Shown here: in pieces, positions 1-7,085 of the stretch | How the letters are laid out: each line of letters starts with the position of its first letter | How positions within the stretch are numbered: the first letter of the stretch is position 1 | Source: Muricomes intestini | Lineage (GTDB): Bacteria > Bacillota > Clostridia > Lachnospirales > Lachnospiraceae | DNA: 64,000 bases | Direction: 5' to 3' | NCBI RefSeq assembly: GCF_004346165.1 | Contig: NZ_SLZZ01000010.1 | Coordinates: 1 to 64,000 of the forward strand | Made by a program: the position numbers and the translations under genes | The notes under the pieces: model-generated | What the model was told of the DNA's origin: nothing | What the model saw: the letters and a program-made list of their open reading frames with translations, nothing else | The model's database searches: none

Positions 1-273
1 GAGAACCAGTTACACTGGCAGTTGGATTTCACGTTCCAGGATGATAAAAATACAAGCATGGCCAAAACGGGGGCCAAAAATCTGCAGATTATGAAGAAGA
101 TAGTAATGTCGATCTTACGGTTGGTAAAAGAAAGCTATAAGATAAGCATGAAAAGGATTCGGTATGAACTCTCCTTGGATTATGAAAATGAAACCGAACG
201 TATGCTCTCCATGTTGGATATAAATAGTATACAGAAAGCATTAGAGTCTACAGGGGGTTCTTCCCTGAAATAA
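1..273 (+). CDS. ISAs1-like transposase, C-terminal part (cut by window edge)
   Basis: The reading frame is open from base 1, so this is the 3' end of a longer gene; the ATG/TTG codons inside it are not the true start. The visible ~90 residues carry the motif ENQLHWQLDFTFQDDKNTS followed by a Lys/Arg-rich tail. That is the C-terminal signature of DDE transposases of the ISAs1 ('H-repeat associated') family, including the last catalytic-domain Glu (ENQLHW). It would cut and join IS ends. Whether the upstream part is intact cannot be seen. A perfect 12-bp inverted repeat lies just downstream. No terminal inverted repeat or target duplication of the IS can be assigned from this edge. Confidence 0.8.
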   Translation, partial: ENQLHWQLDFTFQDDKNTSMAKTGAKNLQIMKKIVMSILRLVKESYKISMKRIRYELSLDYENETERMLSMLDINSIQKALESTGGSSLK

Positions 274-290
274 GACAACTCTCTATATTT

Positions 291-320
291 TTCAAGCAGC
301 ACAGTACGGTGCTGCTTGAA
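291..320. repeat. Perfect 12-bp inverted repeat after the transposase
   Basis: TTCAAGCAGCAC at 291-302 is mirrored by GTGCTGCTTGAA at 309-320 with a 6-base loop. It can form a stable hairpin 18 bases after the transposase stop. There is no U-run on the 3' side in either direction, so it is terminator-like but not a classical intrinsic terminator. It could also belong to the IS end. Confidence 0.5.
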
Positions 321-362
321 ATAACAATTTATAAGTTTAACCTGGACTTGGAAACAGAGGTG

Positions 363-391
363 TTGCGAAGTTCTGGAAGATATGTTATATT
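363..391 (+). promoter_or_regulatory. Sigma-70 type promoter of the antitoxin-like RNA
   Basis: TTGCGA (363-368), a 17-bp spacer and TATATT (386-391). Transcription would start near 398-400 and run towards the terminator at 450-490. Confidence 0.55.
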
Positions 392-397
392 ATACAT

Positions 398-490
398 ATG
401 AAGAGAACAACCGCCCACAAGGGGTTGACTCCCGGAAGCATTTATTATGAACTGCCCTAGCTCGTCAAAGTCTCAGGGCAGTTTTTATTT
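398..490 (+). ncRNA. Putative antitoxin RNA, convergent to the small toxin gene
   Basis: A transcript of about 90 nt is bounded by a 17-bp-spaced promoter (363-391) and a U-rich intrinsic terminator (hairpin 450-483, U-run to 490). Its 3' part overlaps the terminator and last codons of the toxin gene on the other strand. Its 5' part (about 401-436: GAACAACCG, ACAAGGGGTTG, CTCCCGGA) closely matches the 5' leader predicted for the toxin mRNA (606-641 on the minus strand). Both 5' parts can fold into a CAACC/GGTTG hairpin. A 20-codon frame starts at base 398 (MKRTTAHKG...) but has no ribosome binding site; I treat the RNA as non-coding. By architecture it resembles the antitoxin RNAs of type I systems of the Fst/par and TxpA/RatA kind. 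The role is inferred. Confidence 0.6.
450..490. terminator. Shared terminator between convergent toxin and antitoxin transcripts
   Basis: AACTGCCCT at 450-458 pairs with AGGGCAGTT at 475-483 around a 16-base loop. On the plus strand it is followed by TTTTTATTTT. On the minus strand the toxin stop codon lies inside the U/A-run at 485-487, so the toxin message reads into the same hairpin. Confidence 0.75.
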
Positions 491-580
491 TCGCTTATTA
501 ATCCTATCTATGTAGGTAAGCAGTGCAATCAGGAAAATCCCGAATGATATTATCAAAGAAATAGCCTCTTGTATGTTCAT
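485..580 (-). CDS. Small hydrophobic holin-like toxin peptide, 31 aa
   Basis: The ATG at 578-580 is preceded by a strong ribosome binding site (GGGAGGTGG, 6 bases away). It opens a 31-codon gene, MNIQEAISLIISFGIFLIA..., ending in DRINKRK. There is one hydrophobic membrane span (about residues 7-22) and a basic tail. This is the pattern of the putative holin-like toxin family (TxpA/BsrG/Fst-type type I toxins), which insert in the membrane when the antisense RNA is absent. A longer frame extends to 676, but its extra residues fall in the leader and have no ribosome binding site. It is controlled by its own promoter at 648-676 and probably by the convergent RNA at 398-490. Function is inferred from size, hydropathy and locus architecture. 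Confidence 0.75.
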   Translation of the reverse strand: MNIQEAISLIISFGIFLIALLTYIDRINKRK

Positions 581-647
581 CTGCACCACCTCCCTTCTTC
601 GGTGAAGTCCGGGAGGCAACCACCCTGTACACGGTTGTTCTGTTGGA

Positions 648-676
648 AGCATAGCATACATTGAACTTGTAATCAA
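648..676 (-). promoter_or_regulatory. Promoter of the toxin mRNA
   Basis: On the minus strand: TTGATT (676-671), 17-bp spacer, TATGCT (653-648). The start would be near 641, giving a leader of about 60 nt that begins with the block also found in the antitoxin RNA. Confidence 0.55.
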
Positions 677-701
677 TACTATAGAAGTACTAAAACCAAA
701 C

Positions 702-730
702 TTGATTTTGTCTTCTCATAAGTGTATGAT
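702..730 (+). promoter_or_regulatory. Promoter of the VanZ-like gene
   Basis: TTGATT (702-707), 17-bp spacer, TATGAT (725-730), 37 bases before the start codon at 768. Confidence 0.5.
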
Positions 731-767
731 AGTAAAATATTTACTTAAGAAAAGGATGTGACATGGG

Positions 768-1364
768 ATGCTTAAAAAGCTCATTTTATTTATATTAAAA
801 CCTTTATCTTTTCTTCCTGCAATTATTATGATGTATGTGATTTTCAGTTTTTCTGCTCAGTCCGGCATGGATTCCGGAAATTTAAGCTACACTGTGAGCC
901 ACAAGCTTGTGGAGGTAGGCAATGAGGTGTTAGATAAGAACCTGGAGGACTGGGAGATTGATGAGGCTGCCCAAAGAATAGAATATCCAGTAAGGAAGGC
1001 GGCACATATGACGGAATATTTTGTTCTGGCAGTTACGGTAGCTCTTCCGTTTTATGTGTACGGTCTTCGAGGCTTTGGACTGGTACTGGTTGCCGGCCTG
1101 ATATGTGTCGGATTTGCCTGCGGAGATGAGTACCATCAGTCCTTTGTGGAGGGACGCGGGCCTTCCATCAAAGATGTAGGGATTGACAGCATTGGTGTCT
1201 TTCTCGGGATCATGGTTGTACGTATTTTTTGCTGGACAGCTCTCGCCCCGGCCAGGATAATGGAGCGCGACAAACGGCGTCTAGAAAGAAAAGTACAGCG
1301 TGAAAAGCAGAGAGCACGCCAGAGAAGAACGGGCAGAACACACGGCAGGTGGGAAGAATATTAA
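768..1364 (+). CDS. VanZ-family membrane protein
   Basis: 198 residues. An N-terminal membrane span (about 8-28) is followed by the VanZ core: FSFSAQSG near residue 26, RKAAHMTEYFVLA near 78, DEYHQSFVEGRGPSIKDVGID near 121-141. These are the conserved His/Glu/Asp-bearing segments between the membrane spans of this family. The last ~35 residues are very basic (RRLERKVQREKQRARQ...) and should be cytoplasmic. VanZ homologues are linked to low-level teicoplanin resistance and other envelope phenotypes, but the biochemical role is unknown. There is no van cluster nearby, so this is a stand-alone housekeeping homologue. The promoter at 702-730 and the hairpin at 1408-1455 suggest a single-gene transcript. 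Confidence 0.85.
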   Translation: MLKKLILFILKPLSFLPAIIMMYVIFSFSAQSGMDSGNLSYTVSHKLVEVGNEVLDKNLEDWEIDEAAQRIEYPVRKAAHMTEYFVLAVTVALPFYVYGLRGFGLVLVAGLICVGFACGDEYHQSFVEGRGPSIKDVGIDSIGVFLGIMVVRIFCWTALAPARIMERDKRRLERKVQREKQRARQRRTGRTHGRWEEY

Positions 1365-1407
1365 AATTAGAAGAATATTAGAGCATACTGAGCCAGGCAA
1401 AGTAAAA

Positions 1408-1455
1408 GGGACCGTCTCCTTCTGTATTTTTTCAGAGAAGACGGCCCCGGTTTGT
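1408..1455. terminator. Imperfect bidirectional terminator between convergent vanZ-like gene and proC
   Basis: GGGACCGTCTCCTTCTG (408-424 of this kilobase) pairs imperfectly with CAGAGAAGACGGCCCC (433-448). The reverse strand continues into CCCTTTTACTTT, which suits termination of proC. Confidence 0.5.
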
Positions 1456-1484
1456 CCATTTTTACAATTTTTTAATTTTACAGT

Positions 1485-2282
1485 TTACAGTTCCTTTGAT
1501 TTTTCGGTAGCGGCTTTGATGCAATTCATAACGGAATAACGGAAACCGCCCTTTTCTAAAGCCTCTACACCTTCTATAGTAGTTCCGCCGGGGGAGCTGA
1601 CCATATCTTTTAATGCCCCGGGATGAATTTTTGTATCTAGTATCATTTTTGATGTTCCAAGACAAGTCTGGGCGGCAAGTTTGTAAGCTGTGTCACGAGG
1701 CAGCCCCTGTTTGACGGCTCCGTCAGCCAACGCTTCAATAAACATTGCCGTGTAGGCAGGACCGCCTCCGCTTAGTCCGCATGCAACATCAATTAATTTT
1801 TCGGGAAGCCATTCAATAATTCCGATGGAGGAAAATAACTGGCTCATGAGAGTAATTTCCTCCTCATTCAAGGTGTTGTCTGAGCAAAGGACAAACATAC
1901 CTTCTGAAACTAAGGCGGGAGTGTTGGGCATCACTCTCAATATGCGTACATTTTCATCAATCATGGCTGCAATGCGCTCTGCCCAGAGCCCGGCAACGAT
2001 GGAAACCAGTACTTTACCTTTCAAATGGCCTTTGCAGCTTTCCAGTGCTTCGGCTGCATTCTGTGGCTTTACTGCTAGAAGTATGATATCGCATTCGTCA
2101 CACAGCCGGGCATTGCTGTCAGCTGTGCTGATGCCCAGATCCTCTGCCCGCTTCATGGGCCCAGAAAGGATATCGTAAACTGCAAAATCCTCCTTGCTAA
2201 AAGCATCTGTACCAATTGCACCGCGCAAAATTGCACTTCCCATATTTCCGTATCCAATAACACCAATCCTCTTTTTTAACAT
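1485..2282 (-). CDS. proC: Pyrroline-5-carboxylate reductase
   Basis: 265 residues, the usual family length. It catalyses the last step of proline synthesis, NAD(P)H-dependent reduction of 1-pyrroline-5-carboxylate. The N-terminal Rossmann motif is IGVIGYGNMGSAILRG (residues 5-20). Further marks are LLAVKPQN (about 69), RVMPNTPALVSEG (about 116) and the C-terminal family signature near 220-235 (HPGALKDMVSSPGGTTIEG). It is monocistronic and convergent with the VanZ-like gene. The R1 repeat copy at 2339-2530 lies behind it, so its promoter is probably between 2283 and 2340, though I see no strong boxes. No other proline genes are nearby. Confidence 0.95.
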   Translation of the reverse strand: MLKKRIGVIGYGNMGSAILRGAIGTDAFSKEDFAVYDILSGPMKRAEDLGISTADSNARLCDECDIILLAVKPQNAAEALESCKGHLKGKVLVSIVAGLWAERIAAMIDENVRILRVMPNTPALVSEGMFVLCSDNTLNEEEITLMSQLFSSIGIIEWLPEKLIDVACGLSGGGPAYTAMFIEALADGAVKQGLPRDTAYKLAAQTCLGTSKMILDTKIHPGALKDMVSSPGGTTIEGVEALEKGGFRYSVMNCIKAATEKSKEL

Positions 2283-2338
2283 AGCGTTCTCCTTCCTTCA
2301 TGTATGTATTTTAATTATCGACATGGATGATTTTATAC

Positions 2339-2530
2339 ATATGATGATGTTGGGGTCAAAAAGTATTTTGCCCCCTGATACCTACGGATTGCTCCGCATT
2401 TTGTGCTCCCGCAATCCTAAAAACATTCGAAATCCGCCCTACTCGGGCTTCTTTCTCATGTTTTGCGGGTCCCAAAGTCATGCTTTTTCATGCAAGCATG
2501 AAACGCATGACCTTTTGACCCTGGTATCAT
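2339..2530. repeat. R1 modular palindromic repeat, copy 1
   Basis: Long copy of a dispersed element. It holds a GGGGTCAAAAAG/TTTTGCCCCC hairpin, a GATACCTACGG block, the unique core (CATTCGAAATCCGCCCTACT) and the terminal hairpin with TCATGCTTTTTCATGCAAGC, ending GACCCTGGTATCAT. Other copies are at 8893, 12565, 38232 and 56484. The right 53 bases are read as the last codons of the minus-strand gene ending at 2478. Confidence 0.85.
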
Positions 2531-3221
2531 ATGATTTCTCTAATACGTCCAGATATTCTTTGCCAAATGTATTTGCAAATTCCTGCTTTGCCTTATCAAT
2601 GGCGGGCCGTGCCTTGTCCCCAAGTTCTTCCAGCAAAGTTTCGGAAATACTATGTAGTAAATGTGCGGTATGAAAGTTGAAGTCTTTCATGCGGGAGGTT
2701 CCCAGCTCTTTCTTTTTTTCCTGCAGTTTTATTACATCCTCATCTGTGAGAGGTGCTCCCCAGTCAAATTCACATCTGTCCCCTCCAAAACTCATGCTTT
2801 CTGTCAGGTGCGAACAGACGAAATCCGGACGAAATCCTTGGAATACAGCGTTGTCCACATCTACGCAGTAATATTTTCCATATTCCAGAAGGCCATGCTT
2901 TTTCCAGGCCTCGCACCATGCACATTTGCTGATGTAGGTTTGAAGTGTGGGCTGTGTCCTGAGCTGCCCGAATGTCATCTGCCCGTCATAATCAGGCTGC
3001 CATTCTCCATAGGCCTGGTTTGTCATAACTGTGAGCTCATCACCATTTTTCAAGGCATTCTGAGCCATTCTGGCACCGCGCTCATTCCCATATTTTGTCA
3101 TGGCCGTTAAAATTGCATCTTTGCCCTCCACATGAAATTGTTTTATAACATTTTTAGATAGCAATGCGAACATAACGGCATGATGTTCAATTTTACAGTG
3201 CACATCTTTGTCAGCAGACAT
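2478..3221 (-). CDS. L-2-amino-thiazoline-4-carboxylate hydrolase-like protein
   Basis: 247 residues. It resembles the ATC hydrolase family (PF14196 type), which in characterised members opens the thiazoline ring of ATC on the way to L-cysteine. Conserved-looking features are the Cys pair in KCAWCEAW (about 99-106), YGKYYCVDVD (about 115-124), FRPDFVCSHLTESMSFGGDRCEFDW (about 129-153) and an early His pair (CKIEHHAV). The gene follows the adenosyltransferase by 15 bases on the same strand, so it is probably the last gene of the dehydratase operon. The last ~14 residues (YDTRVKRSCVSC...) are encoded by repeat R1, not by the original gene. The substrate is not proven; many homologues have unknown function. 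Confidence 0.75.
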   Translation of the reverse strand: MSADKDVHCKIEHHAVMFALLSKNVIKQFHVEGKDAILTAMTKYGNERGARMAQNALKNGDELTVMTNQAYGEWQPDYDGQMTFGQLRTQPTLQTYISKCAWCEAWKKHGLLEYGKYYCVDVDNAVFQGFRPDFVCSHLTESMSFGGDRCEFDWGAPLTDEDVIKLQEKKKELGTSRMKDFNFHTAHLLHSISETLLEELGDKARPAIDKAKQEFANTFGKEYLDVLEKSYDTRVKRSCVSCLHEKA

Positions 3222-3236
3222 ATATGTATCATCTCC

Positions 3237-3809
3237 TTAAATACGTTTGTTAAACGTCTGCATTACATTTTTAATGACTTGCTGCATTATTTCATCGTTT
3301 GGCTCGGAGGAAGCTTTATAATCGGCATATCTTGCTGTTTCGTACAGAAAATCGGAGAGTCGGTTGATATATTTCAAGGCTGTGTGATCTGCTCCGTAAT
3401 TCTGGGCAACTTTATGGAATCTCCGCTCGGCCCTTCTTGCCACGGCCCTTGCCACATCCAGCCGGGCGGATTGTTCGCATCCGCCATACAGGACAAAAAG
3501 CTTAGGGCGGGGAAATGAATTCTCCATTCTGTCGATTTCTACTTCCAATACCTGAATCTGTTCATCGGAAACACGATATTCAGGATTCCGGGGATCGGCG
3601 ATTCCCCCCATGATCAACATCAATTCCCTCTGTATTTTAGAAAGACGCCCCTGAAGCTTGGGCTCTGCAATTACTTTTGCCAGCCCTAAGTGGCTGTTGA
3701 GCTCATCGATAGCTCCAAGCAGTTCGATTCTGGCATCGCACTTGGAAACTCTGATTCCGTTCATGAGAGAGGTTTTGCCCTTATCCCCGCCTTTGGTATA
3801 GATTTTCAT
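3237..3809 (-). CDS. pduO: PduO-type cob(I)alamin adenosyltransferase
   Basis: 190 residues. It transfers the adenosyl group of ATP to cob(I)alamin, making coenzyme B12. The N-terminal ATP-binding signature is TKGGDKGKTSLMNG (residues 5-18). Helical-bundle motifs follow: ELLGAIDELNSHLGLAK (about 29-45) and DVARAVARRAERR (about 117-129), the last being the conserved Arg-rich stretch. It lies downstream of the reactivase genes and would keep the dehydratase supplied with adenosylcobalamin, including cofactor released from inactivated enzyme. The gap to the preceding reactivase gene is 45 bases. Confidence 0.9.
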   Translation of the reverse strand: MKIYTKGGDKGKTSLMNGIRVSKCDARIELLGAIDELNSHLGLAKVIAEPKLQGRLSKIQRELMLIMGGIADPRNPEYRVSDEQIQVLEVEIDRMENSFPRPKLFVLYGGCEQSARLDVARAVARRAERRFHKVAQNYGADHTALKYINRLSDFLYETARYADYKASSEPNDEIMQQVIKNVMQTFNKRI

Positions 3810-3854
3810 TGTAAAGCCCTCCTTCGCCTAATAGATAAAGGTAAACATAAGTAA

Positions 3855-4184
3855 CTATTTAAACGCCAGTTTCTTAATGGCTCTTGCACTGTTTGCGCCC
3901 AGTTTCCTGCACTGTTCTTTAGTAGGATTTTGATAGCTTTGTATATTGCGGCCTTTATTGAGACCACGCATCTGAAGTGCAGCATACTTTCCCTTTATGG
4001 CAATTCCAGAACCAAGCATGGAGTCATTGGCTGCATTCCAGGCAAGGTCATCTAAATTGGATGTCTCCATTTCTTTCAGTTCAAAAAATACGCCTTCTTC
4101 TTCAATGCCGGCGCATATTTCCGTTAGAGCAGCAGCATCGGGTTCATTTGTATATATAAAAATAGAAGGTTTTTTAATAATCAT
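3855..4184 (-). CDS. pduH: Diol/glycerol dehydratase reactivase, small subunit
   Basis: 109 residues from the ATG at 4182-4184, which overlaps the TGA of the large reactivase subunit by four bases (ATGA). A GGAGAG box sits 5 bases before it. A longer upstream frame exists but lies inside the neighbour and is not needed. Sequence marks are PSIFIYTNEP at the start and DDLAWNAANDSMLGSGIAIKG in the middle, a segment shared with the dehydratase medium subunit ([13 protein letters not shown]). That fits the swapping mechanism of this chaperone, in which the small subunit takes the place of the medium one. With the large subunit it releases damaged cobalamin from the enzyme in an ATP-dependent way. 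Confidence 0.9.
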   Translation of the reverse strand: MIIKKPSIFIYTNEPDAAALTEICAGIEEEGVFFELKEMETSNLDDLAWNAANDSMLGSGIAIKGKYAALQMRGLNKGRNIQSYQNPTKEQCRKLGANSARAIKKLAFK

Positions 4185-5998
4185 TGTATCTCTCCTGCAT
4201 ATGAAAGCACAAGTCCGGTTGCCACAGCATTTCGGGGGCCTTCCTGTCCTCGAATGTTTCCCCTGCCGCATACAATACGATAATTGGAAAACTCATCCAT
4301 GAGCATTTCAGGTATCTCAAAGTCTTCAGCAGATCCTCCGACAAGCACCACATTTGATATGTTTTTCAGGTCATGATCAGGTGCTACTTTTTGAAGGGCA
4401 CGAAAAGCGTTTGTTACAAATACTTTGCGCTTTGCATCCTGGCGCACTTGTACAATCTTCTCCATGGGGATATCTTCCTCAATGCGGATAAAACCTTCTT
4501 CCGCGAGAAGAACAACACGCCCATAAAACCGCGGGTCGATAGATTCGTCCACAAAAGTCATCTGTCCATTTTCCATGCGCATGTGGAAAAGGCTCTCCAC
4601 TTTTGCAAGGGGATATTTTTTAATCTGTTCCGCCATATGCCGGTCTGACAAGCCCAATTCCGTTTCAATCAGCATGGAGACTAATTCGCCGGCTCCTGCC
4701 TGATGTGTCATGATAACCCGTCCCTCTTCGGATATTACAGCTGCATCGGTAGAGCCTCCTCCCATGTCCAAAATGGCAAGGGGGAGCTTTGTGCCCGGAG
4801 TGGTGAGCGCACCGAGGCCGGCCATAACCGCCTCAACTCCAGCTACCTTTACGTCTGTGTGGAGCTCTGACTTTAAAATCTCAGCGATTTTCTGCATGGG
4901 AAGCTGCTGGGTTTTTACCATAGCTGCAATACCCACTGCTTTTTCCAGACAGGTTTCCCCTGCCAGGGCACCGGAAATTAAAACGGGTGCCATTGTATCG
5001 ACGGCCAAAATATCTGTGATATGTATATCTGCGTCCGGTATATTATCGACTTCGCTCATGCCCTTTTTGATTCGGTTGAACATGTTGCCGACGTTCGTGT
5101 CCGGCTGGCCGCTGAGGTCCCGGATATTCCCGGCATCAGAAACAACCTGCATGATTTTTTCTGCGCCTTCATCCAGGTTAATTGAAGTACTGTTCTCTGC
5201 CTCCAGATATATTTCTCCGGCAGGGAGTGCATTTTCACGGACGTTGCCTCCGGGAGTTTTCAGGACAACTGCACTGCGTTTCCCAATCAGACTCTTGGCA
5301 ATTGGAGTGACTGTGCGTGTCTCTTCTGCATTCAGGTGAAGAAGGGTTGCAATTCCGTAGGGATTGGACAGCATGCGTATGGTCTGCCCGGGCAGTGCAA
5401 CTTCGATTGCTGCCGGAACTCCATCGGGGAGCTTGTTAATCCGCGCCACCTCATCGATAATAGGTACTTTTTTATGGAGACGGTTTTCTACGAGAACGGC
5501 CTCGTCAGCCTGCAGAATCACTCCGGTGATATCCAAGGAATCTGCGGATTGGTTCAGAAGAGCAGCAACCTCCTCGTAGGAAAAGGAGGATGGTGCCGCC
5601 ACAATATAAGCAGTTCCAGAAACGCCCCGGGAGAGGTTGTCAATAAGCAGAATCTCCCCAACAGCCTGGCCTGCACCGGCGGGAGTGGAAGGGTTGTGCC
5701 CAATCATGGATGAATCTGTAATGATCGTCTCTGTCAAAGTTTCCATAGCAGTGTCACCGATGACCGGTGCTGCCTCATTGAGGCGGATCAGGGTGATATC
5801 TTCCATGTTCCTGTTTATTTTGCTCATGGCCTGCTTTAAGGCTGTTTTGATGCCGTGGGTATTGGAAAGCGTACCTTTCGTTCCTGTTGTAGGGCAGGAA
5901 GAGCTGGTCAGGAAATGAATACTGCCGTTTAAGTCAGCTTCCCCGACACATACTTCAGTAGTAGAATTTCCTATATCAACTCCGGCAATATAAGTCAA
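4181..5998 (-). CDS. pduG: Diol/glycerol dehydratase reactivase, large ATPase subunit
   Basis: 605 residues, normal for DdrA/PduG. The actin/Hsp70-like ATPase fold shows as the phosphate-1 motif IAGVDIGNSTTEV (residues 4-16) and the second motif LAILDMGGGSTDAAV (about 410). The C-terminal nucleotide motif is VVLVGGSAEDFEIPE. The start is a TTG at 5998-5996 that overlaps the TGA of the small dehydratase subunit (TTGA), with an AGAGGTG box 6-7 bases upstream. Together with the small subunit it exchanges inactive cyanocobalamin-like cofactor for fresh coenzyme. The tight overlaps on both sides show translational coupling with the enzyme it serves. Confidence 0.95.
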   Translation of the reverse strand: MTYIAGVDIGNSTTEVCVGEADLNGSIHFLTSSSCPTTGTKGTLSNTHGIKTALKQAMSKINRNMEDITLIRLNEAAPVIGDTAMETLTETIITDSSMIGHNPSTPAGAGQAVGEILLIDNLSRGVSGTAYIVAAPSSFSYEEVAALLNQSADSLDITGVILQADEAVLVENRLHKKVPIIDEVARINKLPDGVPAAIEVALPGQTIRMLSNPYGIATLLHLNAEETRTVTPIAKSLIGKRSAVVLKTPGGNVRENALPAGEIYLEAENSTSINLDEGAEKIMQVVSDAGNIRDLSGQPDTNVGNMFNRIKKGMSEVDNIPDADIHITDILAVDTMAPVLISGALAGETCLEKAVGIAAMVKTQQLPMQKIAEILKSELHTDVKVAGVEAVMAGLGALTTPGTKLPLAILDMGGGSTDAAVISEEGRVIMTHQAGAGELVSMLIETELGLSDRHMAEQIKKYPLAKVESLFHMRMENGQMTFVDESIDPRFYGRVVLLAEEGFIRIEEDIPMEKIVQVRQDAKRKVFVTNAFRALQKVAPDHDLKNISNVVLVGGSAEDFEIPEMLMDEFSNYRIVCGRGNIRGQEGPRNAVATGLVLSYAGEIQ

Positions 5999-6387
5999 AG
6001 CAGAACACCTCTCTTTTCATACACTTCTGCGGCTTCCATAACAAGCCGTGCACAGTTTTTGGCGTTATATTTTTCCAAGAGCTCCTGGGCCATCATTACT
6101 AACTCCAGTTTGGTGGAGCGGTTGGGGCGGAGCTTGTCGTACATTTTCAAAATCACATCGTCCGGCACATCTACCAGCTCTGCAGCGCGCTCAAAGTTCT
6201 TTTCCATAGGGGCATTTCCAGCTTCCTTTGCAACCTGCCCTTGGGCTTTGAGCATTTCTTTTGATATCTTGATATCATCGGGAGCAACATGATTTTTCAT
6301 GACCTCATCTAGTGTGATGTCAGTTAATTTTTTACCAGTTCTGGATGTGATTTTTTCTTTCTCGTGTTCACCTAATGGATACTGCAT
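5995..6387 (-). CDS. pduE: Diol/glycerol dehydratase, small subunit
   Basis: 130 residues. The core motifs of the gamma subunit are present: LTDITLDEVM, NFERAAELVDVPDDVILKMYDKLRPNRST (about 64-92) and a C-terminal YNAKNCARLVMEAAEVYE. It starts directly at the base next to the medium-subunit stop. Compared with enteric PduE (about 170 residues) it lacks the N-terminal extension. It is part of the (alpha-beta-gamma)2 enzyme that turns 1,2-propanediol or glycerol into the aldehyde. Confidence 0.93.
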   Translation of the reverse strand: MQYPLGEHEKEKITSRTGKKLTDITLDEVMKNHVAPDDIKISKEMLKAQGQVAKEAGNAPMEKNFERAAELVDVPDDVILKMYDKLRPNRSTKLELVMMAQELLEKYNAKNCARLVMEAAEVYEKRGVLL

Positions 6388-7074
6388 TTACTTTCCCTCC
6401 CATTCAATAATTCCTACCTCGGGGTCAAGCTGCTCTGTCTCTGCAATATGCATCAGTGCAGCCTTTACCTGATACTTTGGCCGGGTCATGGGATCGTTGG
6501 CAGAAGGGATAGGCACGACCTGCTCACCCTTTACATATTTTGCCGCATTCTGTCCGATCCTTCGATAGGTCTCCAGAGTCATCAAAGGTGCCTGGGGAAA
6601 TAACTCCAGGTTCGAGAGGGGGTACAGATCCCTCTGATGGATAACAGTGGTTCCTTTGGACTGAATTCCGACACCGATGCCGGAGCCTGACAGCTTGGCA
6701 GATTCCAGAGCCATAAAGCAGACATCGGAGGTGTCAAGAATTTTAACAACTCTCGGAATCATGCCTTCCTCTTCAATTCCGGCTTTTACATTTTTCAAAA
6801 CCTCCTCCAGGGGTATGCCGCAGATTGTTTTTTTAATCTCTTTCTGAAATGCGGCGCCGACTCCGATTACAACCTCTTTGGGGTCAGTCCCCTTTTTGGC
6901 TTTTGGATAGGAAACGTAGGAAGTTTTTACTTCGTTGATTCTTTCATGCCCTGTCATAGACGGAACCTCAGAAGAGACAGGAGCATCTGCCGGGTTTACC
7001 TCGCCACTTTTTGGCGCCATCTGGGCGAGAACCGCATTTGTTATCTGTTTTACTAAATCTTCATTTATCTGCAT
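6388..7074 (-). CDS. pduD: Diol dehydratase, medium subunit with an N-terminal targeting-like helix
   Basis: 228 residues. Core motifs are [52 protein letters not shown] and [19 protein letters not shown]. The first ~20 residues ([19 protein letters not shown]) form an amphipathic helix followed by a Pro/Ala/Ser linker. They resemble the N-terminus of enteric PduD, which directs the enzyme into microcompartments, whereas short glycerol dehydratase medium subunits lack it. A GGAGGAG box precedes the ATG. No shell-protein gene is present in this window. Confidence 0.93.
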   Translation of the reverse strand: MQINEDLVKQITNAVLAQMAPKSGEVNPADAPVSSEVPSMTGHERINEVKTSYVSYPKAKKGTDPKEVVIGVGAAFQKEIKKTICGIPLEEVLKNVKAGIEEEGMIPRVVKILDTSDVCFMALESAKLSGSGIGVGIQSKGTTVIHQRDLYPLSNLELFPQAPLMTLETYRRIGQNAAKYVKGEQVVPIPSANDPMTRPKYQVKAALMHIAETEQLDPEVGIIEWEGK

Positions 7075-7085
7075 GTCTTCTCCTC

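Noticed and set aside
398-460. 20-codon frame within the antitoxin-like RNA (MKRTTAHKG...)
   Set aside because: It begins at the predicted transcript start without a ribosome binding site, and the same block in the toxin leader is read in another frame; an RNA role explains the conservation better.
768-1364. Vancomycin-resistance cluster suggested by VanZ-, VanY- and VanW-like genes
   Set aside because: The three genes are far apart (0.8, 22 and 31 kb), and no vanHAX or D-Ala-D-Lac ligase gene is present; each is a common stand-alone family.
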